A stretch of 64,000 nt of DNA, taken from positions 62,001 through 126,000 of the forward strand of contig JAFAEQ010000050.1 of the NCBI GenBank assembly GCA_023423935.1. Reading direction: 5' to 3'. The notes below the pieces were generated by a model, which did no database searches, was not told where the DNA came from, and was given only the letters and a program-made list of their open reading frames with translations. The DNA comes from Pseudomonadota bacterium (GTDB lineage Bacteria; Pseudomonadota; Gammaproteobacteria; Steroidobacterales; Steroidobacteraceae). Positions 33,787 to 43,189 of this stretch are shown here, in pieces. Position 1 is the first letter of the stretch, and every line of letters starts with the position of its first letter. The translations under genes and the position numbers were made by a program.

Positions 33787-34458
33787 ATGAAGGCAGTCGT
33801 TCTCGTTTCCGGTGGACTCGATTCCGCCACCACACTTGCGATCGCGCGTTCGCAGGGACTCGAGTGCTATGCACTCAGCGTCGACTACGGGCAGCGTCAT
33901 CGCGCGGAGCTCGAAGCGGCGGAGCGCGTCGCGCGCTCACTCGGCGCGGTCGCTCATCGCACGATCCGCGTCGATATGGGCGGAATTGGCGGATCTGCGC
34001 TGACCGATCCGACGCTCGCCGTTCCCGAGTCGCCTCAGGAAGGCATCCCCATCACGTATGTGCCTGCGCGAAACACGGTGATGCTGTCGCTCGCGCTCGG
34101 CTGGGCCGAAGTACTGGGCGCAGATCAGATCTGGCTGGGGGTGAATGCGGTCGACTATTCGGGGTATCCGGACTGCCGGCCTGAGTTCGTGGCCGCGTTC
34201 GAACGCGTGGCCAATCTTGCGACGCGAACCGGGGTGGAAGGCGGGGCTCCGTTTCGGATTCACGCTCCGCTCATCAGCCTCACGAAGGCGCAGATCATCG
34301 AACAGGGGCTGCGACTCGGCGTGGACTACGCTCAGACGGTGTCCTGCTATCAGGCGGACGACCGCGGCTGGGCCTGTGGACGCTGCGATGCGTGCCGTCT
34401 GCGCCGTGAAGGATTTGCCGCGGCAGGGGTGCCCGACCCCACGAACTACTTTCGATGA
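33787..34458 (+). CDS. queC: 7-cyano-7-deazaguanine synthase
   Basis: 223 aa, the usual size. ATP-pyrophosphatase loop VLVSGGLDSATTLAIA at the N-terminus, SVDYGQRHRAELEAA near 35, VPARNTVMLSLALGWAEV near 95, NAVDYSGYPDCRPEF near 120, and zinc cysteines SCYQADDRGWACGRCDACRLR near 190-210. It converts 7-carboxy-7-deazaguanine to preQ0. ATG 33787 sits in the normal place; the frame extends upstream into queE but that part is antisense-like and not conserved. Confidence 0.95.
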   Translation: MKAVVLVSGGLDSATTLAIARSQGLECYALSVDYGQRHRAELEAAERVARSLGAVAHRTIRVDMGGIGGSALTDPTLAVPESPQEGIPITYVPARNTVMLSLALGWAEVLGADQIWLGVNAVDYSGYPDCRPEFVAAFERVANLATRTGVEGGAPFRIHAPLISLTKAQIIEQGLRLGVDYAQTVSCYQADDRGWACGRCDACRLRREGFAAAGVPDPTNYFR

Positions 34459-34578
34459 ACTCCGCCGCTCATTTTCGGTATCATGCGCGCCCTTCGCGAT
34501 CCCCGGAGCTGGCGCCGGTGATCAGAGCCGCAGCAGCCGTTCTGGCGGAGCTGCAAGCCAGCAGCTCATGACTTACGT

Positions 34579-34654
34579 GGGTCGGTAGCTCAGTCGGTAG
34601 AGCATCGGACTTTTAATCCGCTGGTCGAGGGTTCGAATCCCTCCCGACCCACCA
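34579..34654 (+). tRNA. tRNA-Lys (anticodon TTT)
   Basis: 76 nt with encoded CCA. Acceptor stem GGGTCGG pairs with CCGACCC; the D-arm TAGCTCAGTCGGTAGAGC, anticodon loop CTTTTAA with TTT at 34612-34614, and T-arm GGTTCGAATCC are all canonical. It follows queC, a neighbourhood also seen in other gammaproteobacteria. A possible -10 (TATCAT at 34479-34484) lies about 95 bp upstream without a convincing -35. Confidence 0.97.
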
Positions 34655-34709
34655 TTTAGTCAACCTGCCGCCCCGCTGAAATCCTCGTGCGCGAGGCACG
34701 AACCGTCAC

Positions 34710-35843
34710 TCACCTTTCCAGGCTGGCGACTTCCAAAGGTTCTCTTTGGGTTGCATCGGCGGCGGCTCGCTTGTTCGTGAACGTGTGCTTGAGCGATAGG
34801 AAGAATCTCTCGAACGTCGCGAAGCTGATTTCAGCGGCGACGTAGGTCAGGACACAGCCGATGAGCCAAAGCACCCACGGATTCTCGAGGCCGGCCACAG
34901 GGCCAACCTTTGCGCTGAAATTGAATGCGAGCATGTGCATCAGGTACATGCCGTAGCTCACGATGCCGATACGAACCATCGGCTTCCACTTCAAGAATCT
35001 TGCGAGTCCATTATCCTCTCTGATCACGCACGAAAGGACGAGCGCCGCGCAGCAGGCGTGAGCCAACAGCGGGAAGTGTGTGAAATTGAGGATGATGCCG
35101 AGCAAGCACAGCAGCAGCGGGGCTGACCAGCGGTGCCCGAAGATTGAACGAGCGATCTCGAAACCCTTTCGGGTGTGTGTGATATGGGCGAACGCAACGC
35201 CAAGCACGATCGACGGGGGAATACCCCAAATGATGTTGTGCCTGAGCGAGCCTTCGGGTAGCAGCCAGAACAGCAACCCGAGTTGAGTAGCGAGCACCAG
35301 GGCGAGTAAGGCTCCCAACGCCATCGTCCGAAACCGCGGCGAGGCATATCTTTCGATCCATGGCCAGGTCAGATAGAACTGCTCTTCCGCCGCGAGAGTC
35401 CAGGCAAAGTAAAAAATGACGCGCTCGGTGTGTTTGTTCTCGACGAACCAATTCGACGTGTATGTCAGAAATGCTGGCAGGTTGCGGAAGAACTCCTCGC
35501 CGGCGGGGCCTTGCTCCAAAGCCGAAACCACGGCCACGTACACGAGCAGGACCGCGTAGTACAGCGGAAAGATTCGCAGCGATCTGCGCACATAGAATCC
35601 GCGCAGGGATATCGTTCCGTGTTTCATGCGCTCGCGAATCATGAGAGAGCAGATCAGGAATCCGGAGATCGCGAAGAACAGGCTTACGCCATAGAAGCCT
35701 TTTGCCGCAATCGGCACAGACATGCCGATCCACAGCGCTGAATGCGCCCAGAGCACGCCAGCAATGCTGAGCGCCCGCAAACCATCGAGGCTGCCAAATC
35801 TGTCGACAGTGAGAAACGACTTGAAGTGATCCATTTCGTGCAC
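34710..35843 (-). CDS. Acyltransferase family 3 (OafA-like) membrane protein
   Basis: 377 aa with about ten membrane helices. The start FGSLDGLRALSIAGVLWAHS carries the family's active R-x10-H type pattern (GLRAL ... WAHS), and FFAISGFLICSLMIRERM is the second signature, followed by GFYVRRSLRIFPLYYAVLL. These enzymes acetylate or acylate sugars of O-antigen, exopolysaccharide or membrane lipids. The GTG at 35843 is supported by AAGGA at 5 bp; an ATG 9 bp inside is the alternative. The gene stands alone beside tRNA-Lys, with no polysaccharide genes around it, and its base composition looks a little lower in GC than its neighbours. Confidence 0.88.
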   Translation of the reverse strand: MHEMDHFKSFLTVDRFGSLDGLRALSIAGVLWAHSALWIGMSVPIAAKGFYGVSLFFAISGFLICSLMIRERMKHGTISLRGFYVRRSLRIFPLYYAVLLVYVAVVSALEQGPAGEEFFRNLPAFLTYTSNWFVENKHTERVIFYFAWTLAAEEQFYLTWPWIERYASPRFRTMALGALLALVLATQLGLLFWLLPEGSLRHNIIWGIPPSIVLGVAFAHITHTRKGFEIARSIFGHRWSAPLLLCLLGIILNFTHFPLLAHACCAALVLSCVIREDNGLARFLKWKPMVRIGIVSYGMYLMHMLAFNFSAKVGPVAGLENPWVLWLIGCVLTYVAAEISFATFERFFLSLKHTFTNKRAAADATQREPLEVASLER

Positions 35844-36266
35844 TTATTTCCTTCCCAATCCCGCTAGCACCCTGTCTACCACAAAGCCACGCGACAAGGG
35901 GCGCCGCCTGTTGGCTCTCACTGGCAATACGGCCGCTTTCGAGTCCGCAGCGGATAAAGCAGTCAGCTTCCGTTTCGTTGCTCAGTGGTTGCGCGCGACG
36001 GTCGATTGTCGCCGATCGCAGTCAACGACTCACGCCCAAAAGTCGGCAATTTCCAGCAGAAAATGCCGCGTCCTGTGCCTGCGTCGAGTGACGTAGTCGC
36101 GCGGCTTGTGCGAATGAGGGGCACGGATTATTGTCAGGTGCAAACGCACAGCGGACCGCTCGGCCAGGAGAAATCGCGAGCGCTCACCGAACGTCCCGGG
36201 CTCCTATAGCGTCTGCCCGCAGCCGAATTTGTGGATTGCTTTCGAGAGACGAGTCGCTGGATCGAC
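35844..36266. other. 423-bp intergenic region, divergent
   Basis: This gap must contain the promoters of the acyltransferase (minus) and of the ATPase-FHA gene (plus). I see no convincing -35/-10 pair, no strong palindrome, no RNA gene and no member of the short-unit repeat class. Small open frames present here lack ribosome sites and look random. Confidence 0.5.
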
Positions 36267-37613
36267 ATGCATGAACCCGGTTCAACTTCCGAATTGATCG
36301 AGCAGCCAAGCCTCGCTGCCGGTTCGTCGTACCCGTTCGGTCTCGAACGGGCACCCTTCGACGATTCGATCGACGACAGCTTCTTTTTTCCGAGCGATCA
36401 GCATCTGCGGGCCCTCGAGTTCATGGGACAGCTCCTGTGGACGCGCGCCCGCGTCGGCGTCGTGACGGCAAGCCATGGATGCGGCAAGAGTCTGCTGATG
36501 GGGCGTCTGCTGCGGTCCCTGGATGAACGTTTCATCGCCGCAGGCGTGAGCCGCGAGAACCTCGGCCCGCGGGATTTCCTGCTCGAAGTGCTGCGGCAGT
36601 ACGGGTTCGCGTTGGACGAGCATGACAAGAGCGATCGGCGGCGCATGCTGGAGCGCTTCCTGACGCACCAGGCCTCGATGGGGCGTATTTGCATTCTCGC
36701 GGTGGAGAATGCGCAGCAGATGCATCCGTCGGTGCTCGAAGAGCTGCGTTGCCTCGCGGCGCTCGAAGCTGACGGTGCGAGGATTCTGAAGCTGCTGCTG
36801 CTCGGCCAGCCTTCGCTGAATCACGTGCTCGAATCGCCGCGGATGAGCAGCCTCATGCGCTCCGACCTCATGCGCTATTCGCTCAGTGCGTTTTCGGAAG
36901 ATCAGACGGCAGCGTATGTGGCCCATCGTCTGCGTGCCGCAGGCACTCGCAATGCCGACGAAATCATGCCTTACACGCTCATGTCGCGATTGCATCAGGC
37001 GACTGGCGGCGTTCCGCTCAAAATCAATCAGCTGTGCGGTCAGGCGCTCGCATGCGCCGTCGCGACGGAGCAGCCGATGGTGACTGGCGAAACGCTCGAC
37101 CTGGCCATGGCCGCGTTGAACTGGCCTGCGCCTGCAACCGTCCGTCGTGCAGCGGATGCTTCGGTTTCGGCGACGGGCGATCAGACGGGTCACGGACGTA
37201 TCGTCGTGTCGATGCAGGGAATGCCGGATCGCGAGACTCATCTGGAGCACGACCGCGTGCTGATCGGACGGGGCGAGGAAGCCGACGTCCGCATTGATTC
37301 GGTGTTCGTGAGCCGCTACCACGCACTGATCGTGCGGCATGACGGTCAGGATCTGCTTCTGGATCTGGGCAGCACCAACGGGCTGCTCATGGAGTCGCGC
37401 CGTATCGCCCGACGTGTGCTGAAGCACGGCGATGTGATCCAGGTAGGCCCGGCGAGGATGATGTACCTGAATCCGCTGGCGGTGCCTGCGACTCATCCGG
37501 ACCCGGCCGAGACCATTTGCTTCGCACGTCCGGGATTCCCGATGGCGGCAGGCGAGGATGCGGGCACGGGCACGGTCATCGCCTTCGGACGGCTGGATCC
37601 CACGGGCAAATAG
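36267..37613 (+). CDS. ExeA/GspA-like AAA ATPase fused to an FHA domain
   Basis: About 448 aa from ATG 36267. The N-terminal part (about 20-290) matches ExeA/GspA-type ATPases: PFDDSIDDSFFFPSDQHLRAL, Walker A TASHGCGKS near 67-75, and ATGGVPLKINQLCGQAL near 265. The usual Walker B DEAQ is replaced by VENAQ (ILAVENAQQM near 142-151). The C-terminal part (about 320-410) is a forkhead-associated domain with intact phosphopeptide residues: LIGRGEEADVRI, VSRYHALI, and LGSTNGLLME. No peptidoglycan-binding domain or transmembrane helix is seen, unlike full GspA. It suggests a phospho-signal-dependent switch or assembly factor. No secretion genes are adjacent, so the partner is unknown. Confidence 0.8.
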   Translation: MHEPGSTSELIEQPSLAAGSSYPFGLERAPFDDSIDDSFFFPSDQHLRALEFMGQLLWTRARVGVVTASHGCGKSLLMGRLLRSLDERFIAAGVSRENLGPRDFLLEVLRQYGFALDEHDKSDRRRMLERFLTHQASMGRICILAVENAQQMHPSVLEELRCLAALEADGARILKLLLLGQPSLNHVLESPRMSSLMRSDLMRYSLSAFSEDQTAAYVAHRLRAAGTRNADEIMPYTLMSRLHQATGGVPLKINQLCGQALACAVATEQPMVTGETLDLAMAALNWPAPATVRRAADASVSATGDQTGHGRIVVSMQGMPDRETHLEHDRVLIGRGEEADVRIDSVFVSRYHALIVRHDGQDLLLDLGSTNGLLMESRRIARRVLKHGDVIQVGPARMMYLNPLAVPATHPDPAETICFARPGFPMAAGEDAGTGTVIAFGRLDPTGK

Positions 37614-37854
37614 CCCGCGCACCTTATCTATCGGATCAAGGACCTGGGGCGCTCCTCAGGTTCCTGAGCTCATGTCCGCGCCGTGCTTGCCGGTGGCAGG
37701 GGGTCTCAGTAGAGTGTCGGCCTCCCAACGTCCGCGCATTCCCGGAATGTCCGCATCTGGCGCCCGTGTACCGATGTGCACGGGTTCGCATGCTGCGCGA
37801 GCCGTGCGCTCGAGCGCGCTGGGACTTTTCGACAACACAAGAGACTGACAAGCA

Positions 37855-40332
37855 GTGGATCGGTGGCGAGTTCATAAGTTCGGCGGTTCCAGCGTTGCCG
37901 ATGCAGCCTGCATGGAGCGGGTGGCGAAGATCCTCGAAGCGGATCCGAGCGCGCGCATTGGCGTGGTGTTGTCGGCCTGCCGCGGCATTACCGATGCGCT
38001 GCTGAACCTGGTCGCCGCTGCAGAGCGTCAGGACGACAGCATCGAACGACGCATCGATGAGATTCGCAAGCGCCATCAGACGATCGCCGAGACACTTCTG
38101 TCCGGCGAGGCGCGCACCGCCTTCCTGACTTCGTTCAACAAGGACTGCAGCGATATCGCGGGCATCCTGCACACGGTTCAGCTCATCCGTGCAGCATCGC
38201 AGATGGTGCGGGATCTGATCGCGGGCTATGGCGAGATCTGGTCGACGCGCCTGTTCTCCGAGTATCTGCGTGCACGCGGCAAGCGTCCGGGGCGTGTGGA
38301 ATGGATCGATGCACGGGATGTCGTATCGGTGGAGTGGGGTCCCTTGGGTCCGGCCGTTCGTTGGGAGGCCTCCCGCGAGAACATCGCGCGCGTCGTCCCG
38401 AAGGACGAGGATGTCACGCTGATCATCACAGGCTTCATCGCGCGCGATCCCAAAGGCGTGCAGACCACGCTCGGCCGTAACGGCAGCGACTTCTCGGGAT
38501 CGATCTTCGGTGCGCTGCTGGATGCAGAAGAAATCATTATCTGGACCGATGTGGACGGTGTGCTGAGTGCCGATCCGCGCCTCGTGCCCGATGCCAAGGT
38601 CATCGACTCGCTGTCGTATAACGAAGCGATGGAGCTCGCATACTTCGGTGCGAAGGTCATCCATCCGCAGACGATGGCGCCGGCCGTGCTCAAGAGCATC
38701 CCGATCTGGATTCGCAATACGTTCGCGCCTGAGAAACTGGGCACGCTGATCTGTGCGAACCCGAGCTCGCAGCTCGCAGTGAAGGGCATTACTTCGATCG
38801 ATCGCTGCGCGCTCGTCAATCTGGAAGGCGCGGGCATGATCGGAGTGCCGGGCACGGCACATCGCCTGTTCGGCGCATTACGCGACAACGGCATTTCCGT
38901 GATCCTGATCTCACAAGGCAGCTCCGAGCATTCGATCTGCTTTGCGATTCCCGAGGCCGAAGCGGCGCGCGCGGAGTCAGTGGTGCGCGAGGCGTTCGAA
39001 AGCGAGCTGCGCCAGGGCCAGATTCAGAGCGTCGAAGTCGCCACCGGCTGCAGCATTCTCGCCGTGGTCGGCGATGGCATGGCGGGATCGCATGGTGTCG
39101 CAGCGAAGGTATTCGGTTCGCTCGGCAGCGCTTCAGTGAGCGTTCGCGCGATCGCCCAGGGCGCCTCCGAGCGCAACATCTCCGTCGTCATCGACGGCAA
39201 GCATTCCTCGCGCGCGCTGCGTGCGGTGCATTCGAGCTTCTATCTTTCGCCACACACCGTATCGATCGGTCTGATTGGACCAGGCGTCGTCGGCGGTGCG
39301 TTGCTCGATCAGATGGCCTCGCAAATCGATCGGCTGTCACGCGAGCTGAAAGTCGACTTGCGCGTGCGCGGCATCATGGCGTCCAAGCGCATGCATCTTG
39401 CGAAGGGTGAAGTGACGCTGGCGAGCTGGCGCGAGGCATTGAGCTCGAGCAGCGAACCCACCGATCTCACTCGCTTTGCGGAGCACATTCATGCGGATCA
39501 TCTGCCGCATGCCGTGATCATCGATTGCTCGGCAAGCGCCGAGGTGGCCGCGCGCTATCCGGAATGGCTGGCCGCAGGCATCCACATCGTCACGCCCAAC
39601 AAGAAGGCGAACAGCGGCAGCCTCGATCTGTATGCGCGATTGCTGGAAGCTCGTCGTCAGGGCGGCACGCATTACTTGTATGAAGCGACGGTCGGCGCAG
39701 GGCTGCCAATCATCCAGACGCTGCGTGATCTGCGCGAGACCGGCGATGAGATCCAGCGCATCGAAGGCATTCTGTCGGGCACGCTCGCCTATCTTTTCAA
39801 TGTCTGGGACGGCTCCGAGTCGTTCTCGAGCATCGTGCGTGCGGCCAAGGCAAAGGGCTATACGGAACCGGACCCGCGCGACGATCTGTCAGGCATCGAC
39901 TTCGCCCGCAAGCTGATCATTCTTGGCCGCGAGATGGGCCTGAAGCTCGAGCTGAACGATGTGCAGCTCGAAGGGCTCGTACCGCCCGCGCTCGCTTCGT
40001 GCGGCCCCGACGAATTCCTGGAGCGGCTGCCGGAGTTCGACGCGCCGATGGCGGAACGCCTGCAGAGTGCACGCAGCCGCAATCGTGTATTGCGCTATGT
40101 CGGGTCGCTCGATGCAGCGACCGGCAAGGCCTCTGTCGGGCTGGTCGAGCTCGAGCGTTCGCATACGTTCGCCAACATCAATCTGACGGACAACGTCGTG
40201 CGCTTCCTGACGCGGCGCTACAACGAGAATCCGCTGGTCGTGCAGGGACCGGGCGCCGGTCCTGAAGTGACGGCAGGCGGCATTTTCGCGGACCTGCTGC
40301 GTGTCTGTGCATATCTCGGCGCGAAACTCTGA
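37855..40332 (+). CDS. thrA: Bifunctional aspartokinase / homoserine dehydrogenase I
   Basis: 825 aa, close to E. coli ThrA (820). The aspartokinase part begins WRVHKFGGSSVADA, with LITGFIARDPKGVQTTLGRNGSDFSGSIF-type ATP/aspartate motifs near 200-225 and DVDGVLSADPRLVPDA near 235. Two ACT domains follow (about 320-460; e.g. GMIGVPGTAHRLFGAL). The dehydrogenase part opens with the NAD(P) site IGLIGPGVVGGALLDQM near 472 and ends with NPLVVQGPGAGPEVTAGGIFADLL. The start is GTG with only a weak ribosome site. The 241-bp gap upstream holds no recognisable thr/ile leader peptide or attenuator. thrB overlaps the stop. Confidence 0.96.
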   Translation: MDRWRVHKFGGSSVADAACMERVAKILEADPSARIGVVLSACRGITDALLNLVAAAERQDDSIERRIDEIRKRHQTIAETLLSGEARTAFLTSFNKDCSDIAGILHTVQLIRAASQMVRDLIAGYGEIWSTRLFSEYLRARGKRPGRVEWIDARDVVSVEWGPLGPAVRWEASRENIARVVPKDEDVTLIITGFIARDPKGVQTTLGRNGSDFSGSIFGALLDAEEIIIWTDVDGVLSADPRLVPDAKVIDSLSYNEAMELAYFGAKVIHPQTMAPAVLKSIPIWIRNTFAPEKLGTLICANPSSQLAVKGITSIDRCALVNLEGAGMIGVPGTAHRLFGALRDNGISVILISQGSSEHSICFAIPEAEAARAESVVREAFESELRQGQIQSVEVATGCSILAVVGDGMAGSHGVAAKVFGSLGSASVSVRAIAQGASERNISVVIDGKHSSRALRAVHSSFYLSPHTVSIGLIGPGVVGGALLDQMASQIDRLSRELKVDLRVRGIMASKRMHLAKGEVTLASWREALSSSSEPTDLTRFAEHIHADHLPHAVIIDCSASAEVAARYPEWLAAGIHIVTPNKKANSGSLDLYARLLEARRQGGTHYLYEATVGAGLPIIQTLRDLRETGDEIQRIEGILSGTLAYLFNVWDGSESFSSIVRAAKAKGYTEPDPRDDLSGIDFARKLIILGREMGLKLELNDVQLEGLVPPALASCGPDEFLERLPEFDAPMAERLQSARSRNRVLRYVGSLDAATGKASVGLVELERSHTFANINLTDNVVRFLTRRYNENPLVVQGPGAGPEVTAGGIFADLLRVCAYLGAKL

Positions 40333-41276
40333 TGAAGACTTCTGCAACTGTGTTCAAAGCCACTGCATTTGCACCGGCGAGCATCGGCAATGTCGCCGTC
40401 GGCTTCGACGTGCTCGGTCATAGTTTCCAGACGATTGGTGATCGTGTGACTGCACGCCGCATCGATACGCCGATCGTGCGTATCGCATCGATCGGCGGTT
40501 TGGTGTCGGATCTGCCGCGGGAGCCCGAGAAGAACACTGCCGGCATGGCCGTGCTCAGCATGGTGAAGGATCTCAATCTCGATTTCGGCATCGAGCTGAG
40601 CATCGAGAAGGGCATTCCAATCGGCTCAGGACTCGGCGGCTCGGCGGCGTCGGCTGTCGCGGGTGTGGTCGCAGCGAACGCACTGCTACCCGAGTCGCTC
40701 GACAAGCTCGAGTTGCTCAAGTTCGCGATGAAGGGCGAGGCGGTTGCGAGCGGGGCGGTGCACGTCGACAACATCGCGCCTTCTTTGTTCGGCGGACTGG
40801 TGCTCACGGTGGGCATCGACAATCCGAACGTGAAACAGATTCCTGTGCCGGCGTCCGTACGCTGCGTGCTCGTACATCCTCATATGATGTTGTCGACGCG
40901 CGCGGCACGCGAGATCCTGAATCGCAGCATCGATCTGTCGAATGTGATCTGGCAATCGGCCAACCTCGCAGGCTTTCTCACCGGTTGCTTCACCGGCGAT
41001 CTGCGACTGATCCGCGAATCGCTCGAAGATGTCATCATCGAGCCTCAGCGCAAAGTCCTGATCCCGGGCTTCGAGCAGGTGAAGCAGGCGGCAATCGGTA
41101 ATGGCGCGCTCGGCTGCTCCATCTCGGGCGCCGGACCAACCGTTTTCGCGTGGTGCGAGGAGCAGGACGCGGAGAAGATCCGCGACGCCATGGTGGCTGC
41201 TTTCACCGCGCACAAGCTGGGCACCGACGCCTGGATTTCGACACTGGATCCCGCTGGCGCTCGCGTCATCGATTAA
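40332..41276 (+). CDS. thrB: Homoserine kinase (GHMP type)
   Basis: 314 aa. Starts KATAFAPASIGNVAVGFDVLG, with the ATP loop PIGSGLGGSAASAVAG near 95-110 and the C-terminal GHMP motif GCSISGAGPTVFAW near 258. It phosphorylates homoserine on the way to threonine. The ATG shares the last base of the thrA TGA; thrC starts 7 bp after its stop, giving a compact thrABC operon in the enterobacterial order. Confidence 0.96.
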   Translation: MKTSATVFKATAFAPASIGNVAVGFDVLGHSFQTIGDRVTARRIDTPIVRIASIGGLVSDLPREPEKNTAGMAVLSMVKDLNLDFGIELSIEKGIPIGSGLGGSAASAVAGVVAANALLPESLDKLELLKFAMKGEAVASGAVHVDNIAPSLFGGLVLTVGIDNPNVKQIPVPASVRCVLVHPHMMLSTRAAREILNRSIDLSNVIWQSANLAGFLTGCFTGDLRLIRESLEDVIIEPQRKVLIPGFEQVKQAAIGNGALGCSISGAGPTVFAWCEEQDAEKIRDAMVAAFTAHKLGTDAWISTLDPAGARVID

Positions 41277-41283
41277 CGCTCAC

Positions 41284-42588
41284 ATGCACTACGTCAGTAC
41301 GCGCAGTTCGCAACACCGGGTGTTGCTGAGTGAAGCCATCGCCCAGGGCATCGCGCCCGACGGCGGGCTTTTCGTTCCCGAAAGCTTTCCGCACTTCCTG
41401 CCGCATCAGTTCGATGGACTGAGCACGTTGCCCGAAGTCGCCGAGCGCCTGATTGCTCCTTTTGCCGCAGAGGATCCGGTCATCGGTCCGGAGCTCGGCG
41501 CAATCTGCCGTGCCGCTCTCGACTTTCCAGCGCCGCTGCGGCCTATCCCCGAAGCGCCGGGTCCCCTGTGGGTGCTCGAGCTGTTTCACGGCCCCACATC
41601 GGCCTTCAAGGACTTCGGTGCCCGATTCCTGGCCGAGTCTCTCGAACGCATCAGACGCGGCGCCAGGCGCAAGCTTACGATTCTCGTGGCAACCTCCGGC
41701 GATACCGGCGGTGCAGTGGCGGCCGCGTTCCACAATCGTCCCTGGGTCGATGTAGTCGTGCTGTATCCGAAGGGACTGGTGTCGCAGCGACAGGCGCAAC
41801 AGCTCGCCTGCTGGGGCGGCAACGTCCGAACCTTCTGCGTCCGCGGCACATTCGATGACTGTCAGCGCATGGTGAAGGAGGCGTTCCTCGATCCGGCGCT
41901 CACCGAGACGCATCAGCTCTCATCGGCGAACAGCATCAACGTGGGGCGCCTGCTCCCGCAGATGGTGTACTACGCGTGGGCCGGTCTCGAGCTGTGGCGT
42001 CAGAACGGGCGCCGCGCGAACTTCATCATTCCCGCCGGCAATCTCGGCAACTCGCTCGCGTGCATCTGGGCGCGTCACGTGGGGCTGCCGATCGGCGAGA
42101 TCGTGCTTGCGACGAATGCCAATCAGACCGTAACGGAATTCCTGCGCACCGGAGACTGGGAGCCGCGATCGAGCGTGGCGACGCTGGCATCGGCCATGGA
42201 TGTAGGCAATCCCAGCAACATGGAGCGTCTGCGCGCACTCCATCCGGATTTCGAAGAGCTGCAGAGTCAGATCGGCGCTTCGAGCGTCGATGACATCGAG
42301 ATCCGCGGGACCATCCGCCGCGATTCTCACGAACTGCAGCAGGTGTGGTGCCCGCATACGGCAACGGCTGCCAAGGTGTTCCGCCGGCTGCTCGCTCGCG
42401 GAGCACGCGGTGATTGGGTGATCGTGTCGACCGCGCACGCCGCGAAATTCAACGACGTCGTCGAACCGCAGATCGGGCGCACCGTCGAGGTGCCGCCGAG
42501 TCTTGCGCGACTGCTCTCGTTGCCGCGGCAAGAGAAGGAACTGGAGCCCACGCTTCAGGCGTTACGCTCGGAATTGCAAAACACGTAA
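41284..42588 (+). CDS. thrC: Threonine synthase
   Basis: 434 aa PLP enzyme. MHYVSTRSSQHRVLLSEAIAQGIAPDGGLFVPESFP is the standard N-terminus; ELFHGPTSAFKDFGARF contains the cofactor lysine near residue 107; ILVATSGDTGGAVAAAF and SSANSINVGRLLPQMVYYAWA follow. It converts phosphohomoserine to threonine. ATG 41284 is immediately after the thrB stop. The next gene begins on the base after its stop. Confidence 0.96.
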   Translation: MHYVSTRSSQHRVLLSEAIAQGIAPDGGLFVPESFPHFLPHQFDGLSTLPEVAERLIAPFAAEDPVIGPELGAICRAALDFPAPLRPIPEAPGPLWVLELFHGPTSAFKDFGARFLAESLERIRRGARRKLTILVATSGDTGGAVAAAFHNRPWVDVVVLYPKGLVSQRQAQQLACWGGNVRTFCVRGTFDDCQRMVKEAFLDPALTETHQLSSANSINVGRLLPQMVYYAWAGLELWRQNGRRANFIIPAGNLGNSLACIWARHVGLPIGEIVLATNANQTVTEFLRTGDWEPRSSVATLASAMDVGNPSNMERLRALHPDFEELQSQIGASSVDDIEIRGTIRRDSHELQQVWCPHTATAAKVFRRLLARGARGDWVIVSTAHAAKFNDVVEPQIGRTVEVPPSLARLLSLPRQEKELEPTLQALRSELQNT

Positions 42589-43173
42589 ATGCCTTTGCCC
42601 ACGCAAATTCCTCACTGGGCCTGGCCGGTGGCCGGTGCCGCTGCCTTGCTTGCGCTCGCGGTCTGGGTATTTCTCAAGATCCGCGACTACCGCTCGCGTC
42701 GAGCCATCGACGCGATGATCGCGAGCGTGGGCTATGAAATGCTCAAGAACGTCCTGCTGCCGAATGGCAACGGCGGTCAGATCCATCTGAACTACGTGCT
42801 GCTGACGCAGCGTGGCGTGCTGGTGGCCGATCTGATGGATCTGCCCGGCGCCGTCTTCGGCGGCGAGCAGATGCTCGAGTGGACGGCGATCGGTAAGAAG
42901 CGTCGCTACACGTTCGCCAATCCTCAGCACGCGCTCTATGACCGTATGGCCGCCATCAAGCTGCTCATTGGCGATGTGCCGGTCGAAGGCCGCGTGATCT
43001 TCACGGTTCGCAGCAGCTTTCCGAAGGGCAAACCGCGAAATGTTCTGCGTATCGATGATCTCGCCGATGACTTCCCCGTCGTCGACAAGGTCCGCGGCAA
43101 TATCACCGCCGCATTCGGTAACGTTTGGGAGAACGTGAAAAAGCACGCGGAACCGAATCCGCTCGCGGTGTAG
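42589..43173 (+). CDS. Membrane-anchored NERD-like domain protein
   Basis: 194 aa. One N-terminal helix (WAWPVAGAAALLALAVWVFLKI near 10-31), then a segment GYEMLKNVLLPNGNGGQIHLNYVLLTQRGVLVADLMDLPGAVFGG that follows the NERD (nuclease-related) pattern of bacterial membrane proteins. The usual catalytic QIDH and EVK positions read QIHLN and ADLMD, so nuclease activity is doubtful. It directly follows thrC by zero bases and may be expressed with the threonine operon, though no metabolic link is obvious. Confidence 0.6.
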   Translation: MPLPTQIPHWAWPVAGAAALLALAVWVFLKIRDYRSRRAIDAMIASVGYEMLKNVLLPNGNGGQIHLNYVLLTQRGVLVADLMDLPGAVFGGEQMLEWTAIGKKRRYTFANPQHALYDRMAAIKLLIGDVPVEGRVIFTVRSSFPKGKPRNVLRIDDLADDFPVVDKVRGNITAAFGNVWENVKKHAEPNPLAV

Positions 43174-43189
43174 CCGAAGGTTCGCTTCC

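Noticed and set aside
34579..34710. Phage or island attachment site at tRNA-Lys
   Set aside because: No second copy of the tRNA 3' end and no integrase were seen in the window.
36282..37622. 446-codon frame antisense to the ATPase-FHA gene
   Set aside because: Rich in His/Arg and Cys as shadows are; the sense frame has two recognisable domains.
37614..37854. Threonine/isoleucine attenuator leader before thrA
   Set aside because: No short open frame rich in Thr and Ile codons and no terminator/antiterminator pair could be read.
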